Below, one piece after another: positions 8,758 to 17,392 of a stretch of 64,000 bases of DNA. Origin of the DNA: Thermocatellispora tengchongensis (lineage in GTDB: Bacteria; Actinomycetota; Actinomycetes; Streptosporangiales; Streptosporangiaceae); contig NZ_JACHGN010000011.1 of NCBI RefSeq assembly GCF_014202315.1, forward strand, positions 305,261-369,260, read 5' to 3'. Made by a program: the position numbers and the translations under genes. Under the pieces are notes generated by a model. The model made no database searches, was not told the DNA's origin, and saw only the letters and a program-made list of their open reading frames with translations. Every line of letters starts with the position of its first letter. The stretch's first letter is position 1.

Positions 8758-9017
8758 CACCCGCTCTCCCGCAGGGCACCGACTGACCGCGGGCCTGAGC
8801 CGCCGGTCCTCTGATCGAGGATAAAGCTACGCGGACCGCCTGGTTTCCGGTCAAGCGGTTCGAGGGGGAACGGGTTGCGTACTTGCGTAGCGAGTAGGTG
8901 ACGCCTGCCGACGCGGACCGGCCGCCGCTGGGCGAGCCTGACGACAGGCGGGCGGCGTCGCACCGCGTCAGTCCACGAGTGCCGCCGCCGAGTCATTCGA
9001 CAAGACGGGAATCTCTC

Positions 9018-9875
9018 ATGTGCTACCTCGTCATCGGAGCAACGGGCGACGTCGGCGGCGCCCTCGTGCCCCAGCTCCTGGAACAGGGCCACCAGGTCCG
9101 CGCGCTGGTCCGCGACGCCTCCAGCGCCGAGAGGCTCCCCGCGGGCGTCGACATCGCCGTCGGTGACCTGGACGATGCCGACAGCCTCGTCGCGGCCGCC
9201 CACGGCGTCAGGGCCGTCTTCTACACGCAGGTCGCCCCGCTGCCTGACCAGGCCGGGAAGATGGTGGACGCCGCCCGGTCCGCCGGCGTGAACCGGATCG
9301 TGCTGCTCTCCTCGGTCACCGCCATCCTGGAGCCCAAGCCCATGATCGGTGCGCGGATCGCCGCGCGCGACGATGTCCTGCGCCGGTCCGGGCTGGAAGT
9401 CACCTACCTGCGCGCCAACACACTGATGTCGAACGCGCTGTCGTGGCTGCCGACGATCCGCGAGCAGGGCCGGGTCTACGACGCGAGCGACCCCGGCCTG
9501 ACGGTGCCCGTCGATCCGTACGACGTCGCCCGGGTCGCCGCGCTCGCCCTCACTCAGGACGGTCACGCCGGCAAGGGATACATCCTCAACGGCCCGCACG
9601 CGCTCACCGCGCGGGAGCAGGTGGAGATCCTCGCCGGCGTGCTCGGGCGAGGCATCGAGTTCGTGCCGGTCACGCCGGAGCAGTTCGCTCAGCGCAGCAT
9701 CGAGCACGGGACCCCCGAGGACCTGGCCCAGACGGTGCGGAACCTCAACGAGCTCGTCCGCGCGGGCCGCGCCGGAGTGGTCGCCGAGGACATCACCAAC
9801 CTCACCGGCATCGCGCCACGGACCTTTCGCGAGTGGTGCGAGGACAACGACCGCGTTTTCAGGATCTGTCGCTGA
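9018..9875 (+). CDS. NAD(P)-binding NmrA-like reductase
   Basis: 285 aa from ATG 9018 (MCYLVIGATG), preceded by GACGGGAA. The Rossmann motif GATGDVGGALV is at the very N-terminus. The atypical short-chain fold continues with VRALVRD, a VFYTQVAP strand and LLSSVTA, where the classical SDR Tyr is absent, as usual for NmrA-like members. The later LTAREQVEILAGVLG segment matches NAD(P)H-dependent quinone-type reductases. It lies alone downstream of a 260-bp region shared with the divergent LAL gene. A redox-sensing or quinone/ketone reductase role is possible; the substrate is not visible. Confidence 0.88.
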   Translation: MCYLVIGATGDVGGALVPQLLEQGHQVRALVRDASSAERLPAGVDIAVGDLDDADSLVAAAHGVRAVFYTQVAPLPDQAGKMVDAARSAGVNRIVLLSSVTAILEPKPMIGARIAARDDVLRRSGLEVTYLRANTLMSNALSWLPTIREQGRVYDASDPGLTVPVDPYDVARVAALALTQDGHAGKGYILNGPHALTAREQVEILAGVLGRGIEFVPVTPEQFAQRSIEHGTPEDLAQTVRNLNELVRAGRAGVVAEDITNLTGIAPRTFREWCEDNDRVFRICR

Positions 9876-9884
9876 TCGGGACAT

Positions 9885-9937
9885 GCGCCGATCCCCGCCG
9901 GACAAGGTCGTGGCGGCTGCGGCCGGAAGATCGGCGC
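9885..9937. terminator. Inverted repeat between convergent genes
   Basis: GCGCCGATC at 9885-9893 pairs with GATCGGCGC at 9929-9937 across a 35-base GC-rich spacer. It lies between the NmrA-like stop (9875) and the convergent oxidoreductase stop (9969), where a two-way terminator is expected. Confidence 0.45.
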
Positions 9938-9968
9938 CGGCCTGTTCGCGTGTGGCGGCGTCCCGCAG

Positions 9969-10886
9969 CTATGCGACGCGATCACGCAGCGTCCGCATCG
10001 TGCGCAGTTGCTCCTCCACCGGCGCCTCGATGTCGAAGAAGACATGCCCGACGCCGAGCTCGCGCACGTACGCGAGGTCGTCCTCCCACTGCTCCAGAGT
10101 GCCGGTGAACAGCGGCCGGTCCCTCTCCGCGAGCGGCGTGCCGGACAACCGGCCGTCGGCGCGGGCGACGATCGGCAGGGCGTCGGCGTCCCGTCCGGCG
10201 GCGCGGGCGGCCGCGCGGAACGCCGCGATTTCGGCGGCCAGCGGCTCCCGAGTCCAGTGGTACGGGTGGAGGCCGTCGGCGATTCGCCCGGCGCGCTCGC
10301 CGCCCGGCCCTCCGGAAGGCGAGGAGCAGCCGATCAGGATCGGGATTCCGCCGGGCTGGAGGGGCTTGGGCCCGATCTGTGACTCGGGGATGCGGTAGAA
10401 GCGCCCCTCGAAATGCACGGGGTCCTCACCCCAGACCGCGCGCATGGCCGCCACATGCTCCGCCAGCCCCTCGCCCCGCCGGCTCCGCGGCACGCCGGCG
10501 GCCGTGAACTCCTCTTCCAGCCAGCCCTGGACCAGCCCGGCGATGACCCGCCCGCCGCTGAGCCGGTCGAGGGTGGCCAGCCGCCGGGCGAGCACCACGG
10601 GCGGGTGGAACAGGGCGTTGACGGCGCTGGTGCCCAGCAGTACCCGCTCGGTGAGCGCGGCCACGTAGGTGAGCGTCTCGATCGGGTCGAAGACGGTCGC
10701 GTAGTACTCCGGGAGCGGCTCCGCGGGGGCGTCGGGCAGCAGCCGTACGGGACGCAGCGGGCGCAGCAGCCGGTCCATCACCCACACCGAGTCCAGCCCC
10801 ATCGCCTCGGCCTCCCGCGCGACGCGCGCGATGTCCTCGGCGGAGACGTCCTTTCCGCGCTGGGGCAGCGCGATCCCCAACCGCAT
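9969..10886 (-). CDS. LLM-class (F420-dependent) flavin oxidoreductase
   Basis: 305 aa from ATG 10886 (MRLGIALPQRG), with GGAGGGGG 5 bases upstream. This is the luciferase-like TIM barrel used in actinobacteria mainly with F420. Seen are AREAEAMGLDSVWVMDRL, TERVLLGTSAVNALFHPPVVLA, ATLDRLSGGRVIAGLVQGW and PILIGCSSPS near the middle, followed by the ADGLHPYHW segment. The reaction is a hydride transfer on an unknown substrate. It lies 16 bp after the SRPBCC-PDZ gene and 3' to the ArsR gene, so all three may form one transcript led by the ArsR repressor. Confidence 0.92.
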   Translation of the reverse strand: MRLGIALPQRGKDVSAEDIARVAREAEAMGLDSVWVMDRLLRPLRPVRLLPDAPAEPLPEYYATVFDPIETLTYVAALTERVLLGTSAVNALFHPPVVLARRLATLDRLSGGRVIAGLVQGWLEEEFTAAGVPRSRRGEGLAEHVAAMRAVWGEDPVHFEGRFYRIPESQIGPKPLQPGGIPILIGCSSPSGGPGGERAGRIADGLHPYHWTREPLAAEIAAFRAAARAAGRDADALPIVARADGRLSGTPLAERDRPLFTGTLEQWEDDLAYVRELGVGHVFFDIEAPVEEQLRTMRTLRDRVA

Positions 10887-10902
10887 GGTGTCCCCCTCCC
10901 GA

Positions 10903-11595
10903 TCAGGCGCCGAACGCGCCCAGCACTCCGCGGCCGCGCAGCAGCTTGTCGCCGCGTACGTACATCGCCTCAAGCTCCTCGCCAGGCTCGTGCTCGCGCT
11001 CCAGCACCCACAGGTCGGACTGGCCGAACACGGGCGCGGCGCCCACCTGGACGACGATGTCGCCGACTCGGACGCCGGCCTGCTCGGCGAACGAGCCCGG
11101 CTTGACCACGAGCACCTCGGGCCCGGCCGGGGTGTCGGTGACGGTCACGCCGGTCTCGGACTTCCACGTGAAGAAGCGGTCGAAGCCCACCCCGGTGCGC
11201 AGGTAGAGATACAGATTGGCGAGGTTCTGCGACCAGCCGAGCGCCCAGCTCTCCAACTGCCCGAGCCAGTCCTCGCCCTCGCCGAACCCGGACTGGGTGA
11301 TCCTGACCCGGGAGCCGGTGCCGGTCTGCTCGAAGACGGCCGTGACCTCGGTCTCGCCCGGGAGCAGGCCCGGCGGCTCCTTCCACGTCAGCCGGCGGTT
11401 CGGCTCGACCTCGACGAACTCCCAGACGTAGTCGAACTCACCCATCGGCCAGGTGATCCGGCCGCCGGGGCGCACGTCGGCGTCCTTGATCTGCCCCGGA
11501 TACCAGGCGTCCAGCTCGGTCCGGTCGGTGAAGGCCCGCCACAACCGCTCCACCGGAACCACGAACTCAAAGGTCTTCTCGAACTTGTCACTCAC
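10903..11595 (-). CDS. SRPBCC (AHSA1-type) domain fused to PDZ domain
   Basis: 230 aa. Residues 1-~145 are an AHSA1/START-like SRPBCC domain (FEFVVPVERLWRAFTDRTEL, WYPGQIKDADVRPGGRI, VWEFVEVEPNRRLTWKE). Residues ~155-225 read as a PDZ domain (VVKPGSFAEQAGVRVGDIVV, then VFGQSDLWVLEREHEPGEE). The two are normally separate. The start overlaps the ArsR stop by 8 bp, which gives tight coupling. ArsR/SRPBCC pairs are common in actinobacteria, and the SRPBCC member is thought to bind a hydrophobic ligand. The added PDZ domain suggests a protein partner or peptide tail; this is inference. There is no signal peptide, so it should be cytosolic. Confidence 0.88.
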   Translation of the reverse strand: MSDKFEKTFEFVVPVERLWRAFTDRTELDAWYPGQIKDADVRPGGRITWPMGEFDYVWEFVEVEPNRRLTWKEPPGLLPGETEVTAVFEQTGTGSRVRITQSGFGEGEDWLGQLESWALGWSQNLANLYLYLRTGVGFDRFFTWKSETGVTVTDTPAGPEVLVVKPGSFAEQAGVRVGDIVVQVGAAPVFGQSDLWVLEREHEPGEELEAMYVRGDKLLRGRGVLGAFGA

Positions 11596-12172
11596 GAGGC
11601 TCTCCCTCCGGGTCGGGGTAGACGCTGAGCAGGACCCGGTACGGCGCTCCGCCCGCCGTGCCGTACTTCTTGAGCAACGGGCCGAGCGCGGCCAGGTACG
11701 CCTTCATGAACTCCGCGCGGTCCTGCGCGGTCGCGAAGCGGACCTCGGCCTCCACCGACGCACTGGCGATCTGCTCGCCCTCGAAGGCCGCCCGGTCCAG
11801 CAGCACGGCCGCATCCCGCTGCAATCGCTCGCCGAGCAGGACGAGCTGCTCCAGGGAGAACTGCTCGGCCATCGCCACGGCCCTTCGGGGATGGGCCCAG
11901 GCGACCCGCGGCGAGACCACGAACGTGCGGGCCACCGGCTCGTACAGCGTCTCGATGAAGTTGCCGCTGCGCCGCTCGCCGACCAACCGCACCAGCCGCG
12001 CCTTCTCCAGCTCCTTGAGGTGGTAGTTGACCCGCTGCCGCGGCACGCGCAGATCGCGCGCGACGGTGGCGGCCGAGGCGGGCTCACGCAGCCGCTCCAG
12101 GATCTGGACACGCAGCGGGTGCGCGAGCGCCTGCAGCGCCTCCGGACGCGTCACCGACTCGATCCGTTTCAC
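11588..12172 (-). CDS. ArsR-family winged-helix repressor
   Basis: About 194 aa from GTG 12172 (VKRIESVTRPEAL). The N-terminal winged helix is clear: QALAHPLRVQILERLREPAS, ATVARDLRVPRQRVNYHLKE, LVRLVGERRSGNFIETLYEP. The remaining ~100 residues are a helical extension typical of regulators paired with SRPBCC genes. I rejected longer starts because upstream residues have no family likeness and the operator-like palindrome at 12181-12196 would lie inside them. It overlaps the SRPBCC-PDZ gene by 8 bp. Autorepression through the palindrome and release on ligand binding is the likely mode. Confidence 0.88.
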   Translation of the reverse strand: MKRIESVTRPEALQALAHPLRVQILERLREPASAATVARDLRVPRQRVNYHLKELEKARLVRLVGERRSGNFIETLYEPVARTFVVSPRVAWAHPRRAVAMAEQFSLEQLVLLGERLQRDAAVLLDRAAFEGEQIASASVEAEVRFATAQDRAEFMKAYLAALGPLLKKYGTAGGAPYRVLLSVYPDPEGEPRE

Positions 12173-12180
12173 GATCCCAT

Positions 12181-12196
12181 ACTTTGTTCGGAAAGT
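12181..12196. promoter_or_regulatory. Putative ArsR operator
   Basis: ACTTTGTTCGGAAAGT is an inverted repeat with perfect 5-bp arms (ACTTT / AAAGT) and a 6-bp centre, 8 bp before the GTG of the ArsR gene. The AT-rich arms stand out in this GC-rich DNA. Repressor binding here would block its own transcript; no experiment or second site supports it. Confidence 0.5.
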
Positions 12197-12429
12197 AATC
12201 GTTGTCAAGAGCACAGTACCTGTCGCGCCGCCGGGGAGACCGCCATGCCAAGGTGGGATGGACGCCGACCCGCCTCGCAGAAGCCGCGCCCGGTTCCATG
12301 ACCCGGCCCCGCACAAGGGACGCCCGCTGCTGTAGGGGCCGATCTACAACGTTGACCGGATGCTCTTGTCCGGGTCGTCCATCGGGTGCCGCCGACGGCC
12401 TGGCAGAGGATCGAGGCAGGGAACCGCTG

Positions 12430-12907
12430 ACCACACTGGTGGACAAGGGGCTGCGCGGACAGACGCCGACGCGCGAGGAGGCCCTGGCCGTCCTGATCAT
12501 CCGCACCTGTGCGCACGTGCCGGCGGAGGAGGATTTCGACTACTGGACCTGGTGCCGGGCCGTTCGCAGAGGGGCGACCTTCGTCACCAGCGGCCCGCTC
12601 CTGCGATTCGGCGTTACGGGGCATCAGCCGGGCCAGGAGGCCCGGGTGCCCGCGAGCGGCACCGTCCGCGTCGGCGCCCGCGTTCAGTAGATCTTCGACG
12701 TCGACCGGCACCCGGTTCGACGCGGCCACGATCGATCACATGCTCAACCTCGTCGCAGGCTCCCTCGACTACATCGACGAGCGCAGCCACGCCTGTGGCC
12801 CGGCCAGGTCGGCCATCGACACGGGCAGGAGCGATCACCTGGCCTTCCTGCGGGCGCCGTTCCTGAAGGCGCGCGAACTGCTGCTCAAGCGCAAGGCCGC
12901 CGGCTGA
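12430..12907 (+). pseudogene. Remnant of CehA/McbA-like metallohydrolase
   Basis: One frame reads GATFVTSGPLLRFGVTGHQP around 12568-12630, which matches the strand-turn-strand segment (GRTFVTNGPLL ... VDG..PG) near the C-terminus of CehA/McbA-family PHP hydrolases. The frame stops at 12690. Another frame continues with TRFDAATIDHMLNLVAGSLDYI up to 12907, so at least one frameshift is needed. The first residues (LVDKGLRGQTPTREEALAVL) look instead like a biotin synthase N-terminus and may be unrelated debris. No start, metal-site motifs or ribosome site are present. Identification rests on one motif. Confidence 0.4.
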
Positions 12908-12941
12908 GGGTGGTTCTCGAACTCGCTCCGGCCGAGGGAGG

Positions 12942-14071
12942 TCATGGCGACGCGGTGCCGGACCGGCTCCGCACGGACTCGCGGTAGTCCATGAACGACG
13001 GGCGCGTTGCGGAAGGCCGGTCGAGCCAGTCGTTCACCATCCGCGCGGTCGTCGGCGCGAACTCGTCGGTGATCGTCAGATGGTTTCCCGGCACGTCGGC
13101 CAAGGTGACCGGCGTGGCACTGTCCCAGGTGAACATCCAGTCGTCATGGTCCGCCGAACCGCTCATGCGCTCGGTCGCCCGGACCTGAAGCGTCGGGACC
13201 TCTATGTGCCGCGGAGGCCACCACGGCAATGACATGTAATAGGCCATCGCGGAGACCCAACTGTCGTCGCCAGCGTCGCCGACCCGCCTGACCCTGTCGA
13301 ATATCCCCTGCGGCAACAGCCCCTGGTCCTCCGCCATGGTGTCGAGGTCGCCCTGCGAGGGAGTGTCGAGCAGGATGACGCCCACCGGAGGCACCCCCCT
13401 CCGCGCCAGCTCCGCGGCGACCCAATGCGCGATCAATCCGCCGCTGACGGCCCCGCCCAGTGCGAACTCGCCCCCGTCCGGGTTGTCCCGGACGATCACG
13501 TCGGCGTACGCGGAGGCCAGGGCCTCAAGGTCCGCCGGGAGCGCCTCACCGGCGCGGAAACCGGGCGAGTGCGACACCGACACGTCCCGGGTGCCCCGGA
13601 AGGCCCACGCCAGGCGCGAGTACATGGTCTCGACCGGGGCCATGTACGGGGTGAACAGGTACAGCTTCGGCTTTCCGCCCCCGGTGGCGACCCGGGCGGG
13701 CGGCCGGATCGCCGCATCCGCGGCGTCGACGCCGAACATCGGGCGAAGCTTGGCGAGTTCTCGCATCGTCTCCCGGAACGCGGCACGCCTGCCATCGGCC
13801 CCGGCCCGCATGTAGATCTCGGCGAGGTTCGAGACCCGGACGACTTCCGCGCGGGCGGGCGCGGCGGTGCCCCTGGTGGCCAGCTCGTTCACGAGATGGC
13901 CGGTCAGCACCGCGGGGCTGCTGTGCTCGAACACGAGCGTGGCCGACAGCCGCAAGCCGGTCGCCGCCGCCAACCGGTTGCGGAGGTCCACCGAGGTCAG
14001 CGAGTCGAAACCCAGATCCGCAGCGACTCGATCACACCGTCGTCGAGTGCCCCGGCCGGGTGCACCACTCC
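12942..14071 (-). pseudogene. Collapsed type I polyketide synthase end: KR scrap, ACP, thioesterase
   Basis: Reading leftward, 14071-14020 encodes [17 protein letters not shown], a core ketoreductase stretch. This frame stops at once, and the shifted frame enters [17 protein letters not shown] at ~14020, the phosphopantetheine site of an acyl carrier protein. The KR remainder and the linker are deleted. The open frame continues to 12942 as ACP tail plus ~230 aa thioesterase ([37 protein letters not shown]). The expected GHSxGG nucleophile motif reads GGAVSGG, with Val (GTC) where Ser should be. Two deletions and a lost nucleophile mean this is dead: the last module of a vanished biosynthetic cluster. 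Confidence 0.8.
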
Positions 14072-14577
14072 CATGATGGGATGCCCAGCCAGGGGCGTCG
14101 CATGAACATACCGGTGGAGAAATAGCTGAGTGCGGCGAGGGAGACGATGCAGGAAACCGGGTCGCGGTGGGTCAGCACGACCGTCGCGTCGTCGAAAACC
14201 GTCAGCAGGGGACGCAGCATCTCAAGATGCGACGGGCACTTGAGCAACCAGCGGGCACGACCCGGACGGCCGGCCTGCATCGCCTGGAGATACCGCCGGA
14301 ACAACCGGTATCCGCCGGTGTGATCGGCGGCGGTGTACCACTTTTTATATGCCGGAAACTGACCTTGGCCGTACTGAGCCGAGGCGTGCCCCGCGGCCAG
14401 GATGGACAGTTCCTCTTCGGGTTCGTCGTTGATTATCTCGTGGGTGTCGGCGAAATTCGGAAACATCCGGTCCGTGAATCGCAGGGCCTTCTCGCCGGAC
14501 CGAATGCGCGGGTCGGGCCCGGGGCCGCGCGATGCGCCGCCGGCCGGGATCTTTCGCAGGAGTGGACATCGCCCCAC
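14072..14577 (-). pseudogene. Sulfotransferase fragment
   Basis: About 160 aa of a PAPS-dependent Sulfotransfer_3-type protein: DPRIRSGEKALRFTDRMFPNF, YRLFRRYLQAMQAGRPG, RWLLKCPSHLEMLRPLL and [20 protein letters not shown] (the 3'-phosphate contact region). The N-terminal PAPS loop (GxPRTGTT) is missing because the upstream DNA holds no matching frame. The C-terminus breaks off into polyketide synthase sequence near 14072. It is a fragment caught by the same deletions that destroyed the neighbouring PKS. It might once have been a tailoring enzyme of that cluster. Confidence 0.72.
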
Positions 14578-15351
14578 CTTTCACACCCTTGATTGTGCAG
14601 GGTCAGGACCGCCACCCAGTCATGGGAACCGGATATCAGGCCGAACTTCATGCACAAAGGCGCCGCCGGACGCCCCCGATGCGATTCATACTCCAAACGA
14701 ACGCCCACAGGTCCAGCGGGTACCCACTGACCGTCGTCTGAAGATCGACAGTCATTTTAAAACGCCCTCACTCGTACCACCACCCCTGTAGCCTCGTACG
14801 ACGGCAGCCAGGGGCAGGGGTCACGATGCCGCATTTCGCCCCCCATCGTACGCGCGGGCACGCGGTTCACGGATGCACGATGGAAACCTCTGAGCAGGAA
14901 TTAAGAGCCGATTACACGATCATTTACGAGGTATTATATCCGATGTCACTGGCGTTCAACCGAGCACCGCGCGGCGATTGCACTGTCGTTTCCGCGTCAC
15001 ATCCTGCTCCTTGCCGCCGGAGCAGCGCATCGGCGGCGCAATCGCCTTGACGCGGCAATCAGGAGTGTTACTGCGGACGGCGGACGTACGATGACCCGTC
15101 GCGCCGGCGGCGAGCCGCCGGGCCGGTCAGTCCCCACCCTTCAACCGTTGCGCCGAGGACTTCACGGCCTTCGATCCGGCCTTCCATAGGCCCATGCGAG
15201 GAGTAACCTGCTCCCAAAAGATGCCCGCATCGCCTCCGCCCCCCAAGGTCGATCTCGGGCCGGCAGAGCGACGTCGGCGTCCAACGCCGCCAGGCGCTGC
15301 GCCGTGGCGTACGGTCACCCCCGGTCGGCGACTTCGCCGCGGGTCCTCACG
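14578..15351. other. Long intergenic stretch without a convincing gene
   Basis: About 770 bp. The part 14740-14960 is clearly less GC-rich than its surroundings (ATTTTAAAACG near 14755, ATTATATCC near 14935). An open stretch 14880-15050 (METSEQELRADYTIIYEVLY ...) uses two TTA and one AGA codon and has no recognised relative or ribosome site. It may be foreign DNA or decayed sequence. No promoter or RNA gene could be assigned. Confidence 0.4.
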
Positions 15352-15805
15352 TCAGGCGAGTCGGCGGGCGAAGCAGACGGCCATGGGATTGCCGACGTAG
15401 GGGCCGTAACCGTCGGTTCGCTCGTAGCCCTCGCGCTCGTAGAAGCGAATCGCGTCGGGCTGCTTGTCGCCGGTCGCCAGTTGCACGGTGTCGAGCCCAC
15501 GCCGGCGGGCGTGCTCCTCCAGGTCACGCAGGATGCTCGTGGCCACGCCTGTGCCACGGGCCTGGGGCGTGACGTACATCCGCTTGATCTCGGCCGTGCC
15601 GTCGGGCAGCAGGCGCAGCGCGCCGCAGCCGGTCGCGTTGCCGGCGGCGTCGCGGGCGATGAGGTACACATCGACGTTCTCCGCGGTGGGTTTGTCACTC
15701 TCCTGGTCCGGGATGCCATAGCGGGCGGCCAGTTCCGCTTCCATGGCGCTGCGCAGGCGGTCACCGTCGGCACTTGTCCCAGGGTTCCTCCGAGACGGTC
15801 GGCAT
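15352..15805 (-). pseudogene. GNAT acetyltransferase with frameshift after codon 10
   Basis: The main frame (from ATG 15744, 130 aa) is a GNAT N-acetyltransferase: CGALRLLPDGTAEIKRMYVT, then QARGTGVATSILRDLEEHA (acetyl-CoA loop Q/RxxGxG/A), DTVQLATGDKQPDAIRFYER and the GY.R end. Its proper start is ATG 15805, which has TGGAG 9 bases upstream and reads MPTVSEEPWD before hitting a stop. Removing one A at 15774-15775 (TT on the + strand) joins it smoothly to SADGDRLRSAMEAELAARYG, a normal GNAT N-terminus. So it is a one-base insertion or a sequencing error. Internal initiation at 15744 would lose the first helix. Confidence 0.8.
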
Positions 15806-16021
15806 CACGACACTCCAATCAATTCGTCGTCGTGGAAGAACGCGATCAAGATCTCCCACGGATACTATTCGCCGGATCGGCCGCCGTTGGCGTCCACGGG
15901 AGTGGTGCACACGTTTCGCCTGGTCGTGGGCGTTGCGTCGGGAAATAGCACGGCGCTACCGGGGGTGACCAGCGGTGCGATCTGACGCCGCCATGCGACG
16001 ACACGGGATAAGCTTTGGATC

Positions 16022-16618
16022 ATGCCGCCCGCTCCGCGCCGTACCGAACGCGCGTCGCGCCGTGGCGTCGAGACGCCGGCGTCTCAGGGACAGCAGGCCG
16101 CGCTGCGGCTGGCTCGGCGGCAGTTCATCAGCGGCGTTCGCGTCGAGATGCAGACCCTCGCGAGCGAGCTCGGAGTGAGCCGCATGACCTTGAACCGCTG
16201 GGTCGGCAGTCGTGACCGGCTTCTGGGTGAGGTCAACTGGTCCCTGGCGAAACCCACCCTCGACCTTTGCCGCCGGCAGGCCACGGGTTCCGGGGTCGAG
16301 GCGGTGGCGCAGACCCTCGAACGATTCATCGCCACGGTGCTGGCCTCCCCTTTCATGCAGACCTTCCTGAAACAGGAGGGTGAAATCGCCCTGCGGATCC
16401 TGACCACGCGAAGCAGCGAACTGCAGCGCAACTACATCGCGTACGTGTCCGGCCTGCTGCGGGAGGAGCTGCCCGGACCGGTCGGAGATCTGCCCATCGA
16501 GGATCTGGCCTATCTGGTCGTCCGCATCACCGAGTCGTTCTGCTACGTGGACATGATCACCGGCGACGCGCCGGACGCCACCAAGGTCGGTGCGGCCATC
16601 AGGCTTCTGTTGTCCTGA
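16022..16618 (+). CDS. QsdR-like TetR-family regulator
   Basis: 198 aa from ATG 16022. The N-terminal HTH is somewhat divergent (RLARRQFISGVRVEMQTLA, SELGVSRMTLNRWVGSRDRL). The C-terminal half (VLASPFMQTFLKQEGEIALR, then LLREELPGPVGDLPIEDLAY and VVRITESFCYVDMITG) resembles the domain of QsdR, the repressor of a lactonase gene in Rhodococcus. Its 3' end overlaps the end of the convergent broken alpha/beta hydrolase by 20 bp. A possible target within reach is that hydrolase or the phosphotriesterase-like gene at 5.0 kb. The family match is from memory of the C-terminal pattern. Confidence 0.8.
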   Translation: MPPAPRRTERASRRGVETPASQGQQAALRLARRQFISGVRVEMQTLASELGVSRMTLNRWVGSRDRLLGEVNWSLAKPTLDLCRRQATGSGVEAVAQTLERFIATVLASPFMQTFLKQEGEIALRILTTRSSELQRNYIAYVSGLLREELPGPVGDLPIEDLAYLVVRITESFCYVDMITGDAPDATKVGAAIRLLLS

Positions 16619-17392
16619 TCGGCGAACCGGCTGCGTCAGCCACGTGGGTGTCGAGAAAGAAGCGCATCTCCTGGGCCAGGAGTTCGGGCTCCTCGTAGCA
16701 GGCGAGGTGGCCCGCGTCGGCGAGCAGCACCAACCGGCCGCCGGGGATCTGCCGCACGTCGGCGATCTGTTTCTCCTGGTTGACCACGAAGTCCTGGCCG
16801 CCGAGCAGGTAGAAGACCGGCACTCTCAGCCGGGGGAGCTCGTCGGCCATGCTGGTGTACACGCCGCCACCGAGCCACCCTCGCCACATCTTCTCCGTGA
16901 CCGTGGGCATGGTGCGCAGGAGGTCGGTCGTCTTCGTGGGATCGTGTGAGATGCCCGCGATGCCCGCCGTTATCGTCTCGATGTCGCCGTACGCGGCGTA
17001 GAAGCCCTCGATGACCGGGTCGCCCGCGGAGGTGCCGCCCGCGTTCCACGGCATGATCCCCACGACCGCCTGCACCTCGTCGGGGTGGTCCAAGGCGATC
17101 CGCATGCTGATGGCGCCTCCCAGTGACAGTCCGGCCGCGACGAAGCCGGTGAGCCCGATTTCGCGGCAGGCGTCGAAGACGGTTTCCGCGAGGCGAGAGA
17201 GATCGCCGTCGGCGTGCGCCCCGGCCGACCCCGCGAGTCCGGGGAGGTCCATGAGGACCGCGCGGTAGCCGTCGAGCAGCGGCTCGATCCCGGCCCAGCA
17301 GTCGATCGAGCAACCGAAGCCGGGAAGGAGGACGATGGTCCGCTGCCCGTCGCCGCGCTCTTCGTAGTGATCCCGTTGGTGGTGATGGGCAT
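16599..17392 (-). pseudogene. Alpha/beta hydrolase with one-base frameshift near the N-terminus
   Basis: The body is an intact alpha/beta hydrolase: RTIVLLPGFG (oxyanion region), DLPGLAGSAG, nucleophile elbow AAGLSLGGAIS, acid in LLGGQDFVVN, and the last His in LADAGHLACYEEP. The natural beginning, MPITTNGIT from ATG 17392, is in another frame. After codon 9 the reading must jump to YEERGDGQRT. Adding one base in ATCACTACGAAG (~17365) restores a standard start (GIT.YEERGDG). The body frame has no good internal start. Either a true single-base deletion or an assembly error. If intact it would act on an ester, lactone or similar small substrate. Confidence 0.82.

Noticed and set aside
14072..14577. 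CurM-like sulfotransferase-thioesterase pair for terminal alkene formation
   Set aside because: The sulfotransferase is of another type, lacks its PAPS loop, and is separated from the ACP-thioesterase by a ketoreductase scrap, so there is no real ST-TE tandem.
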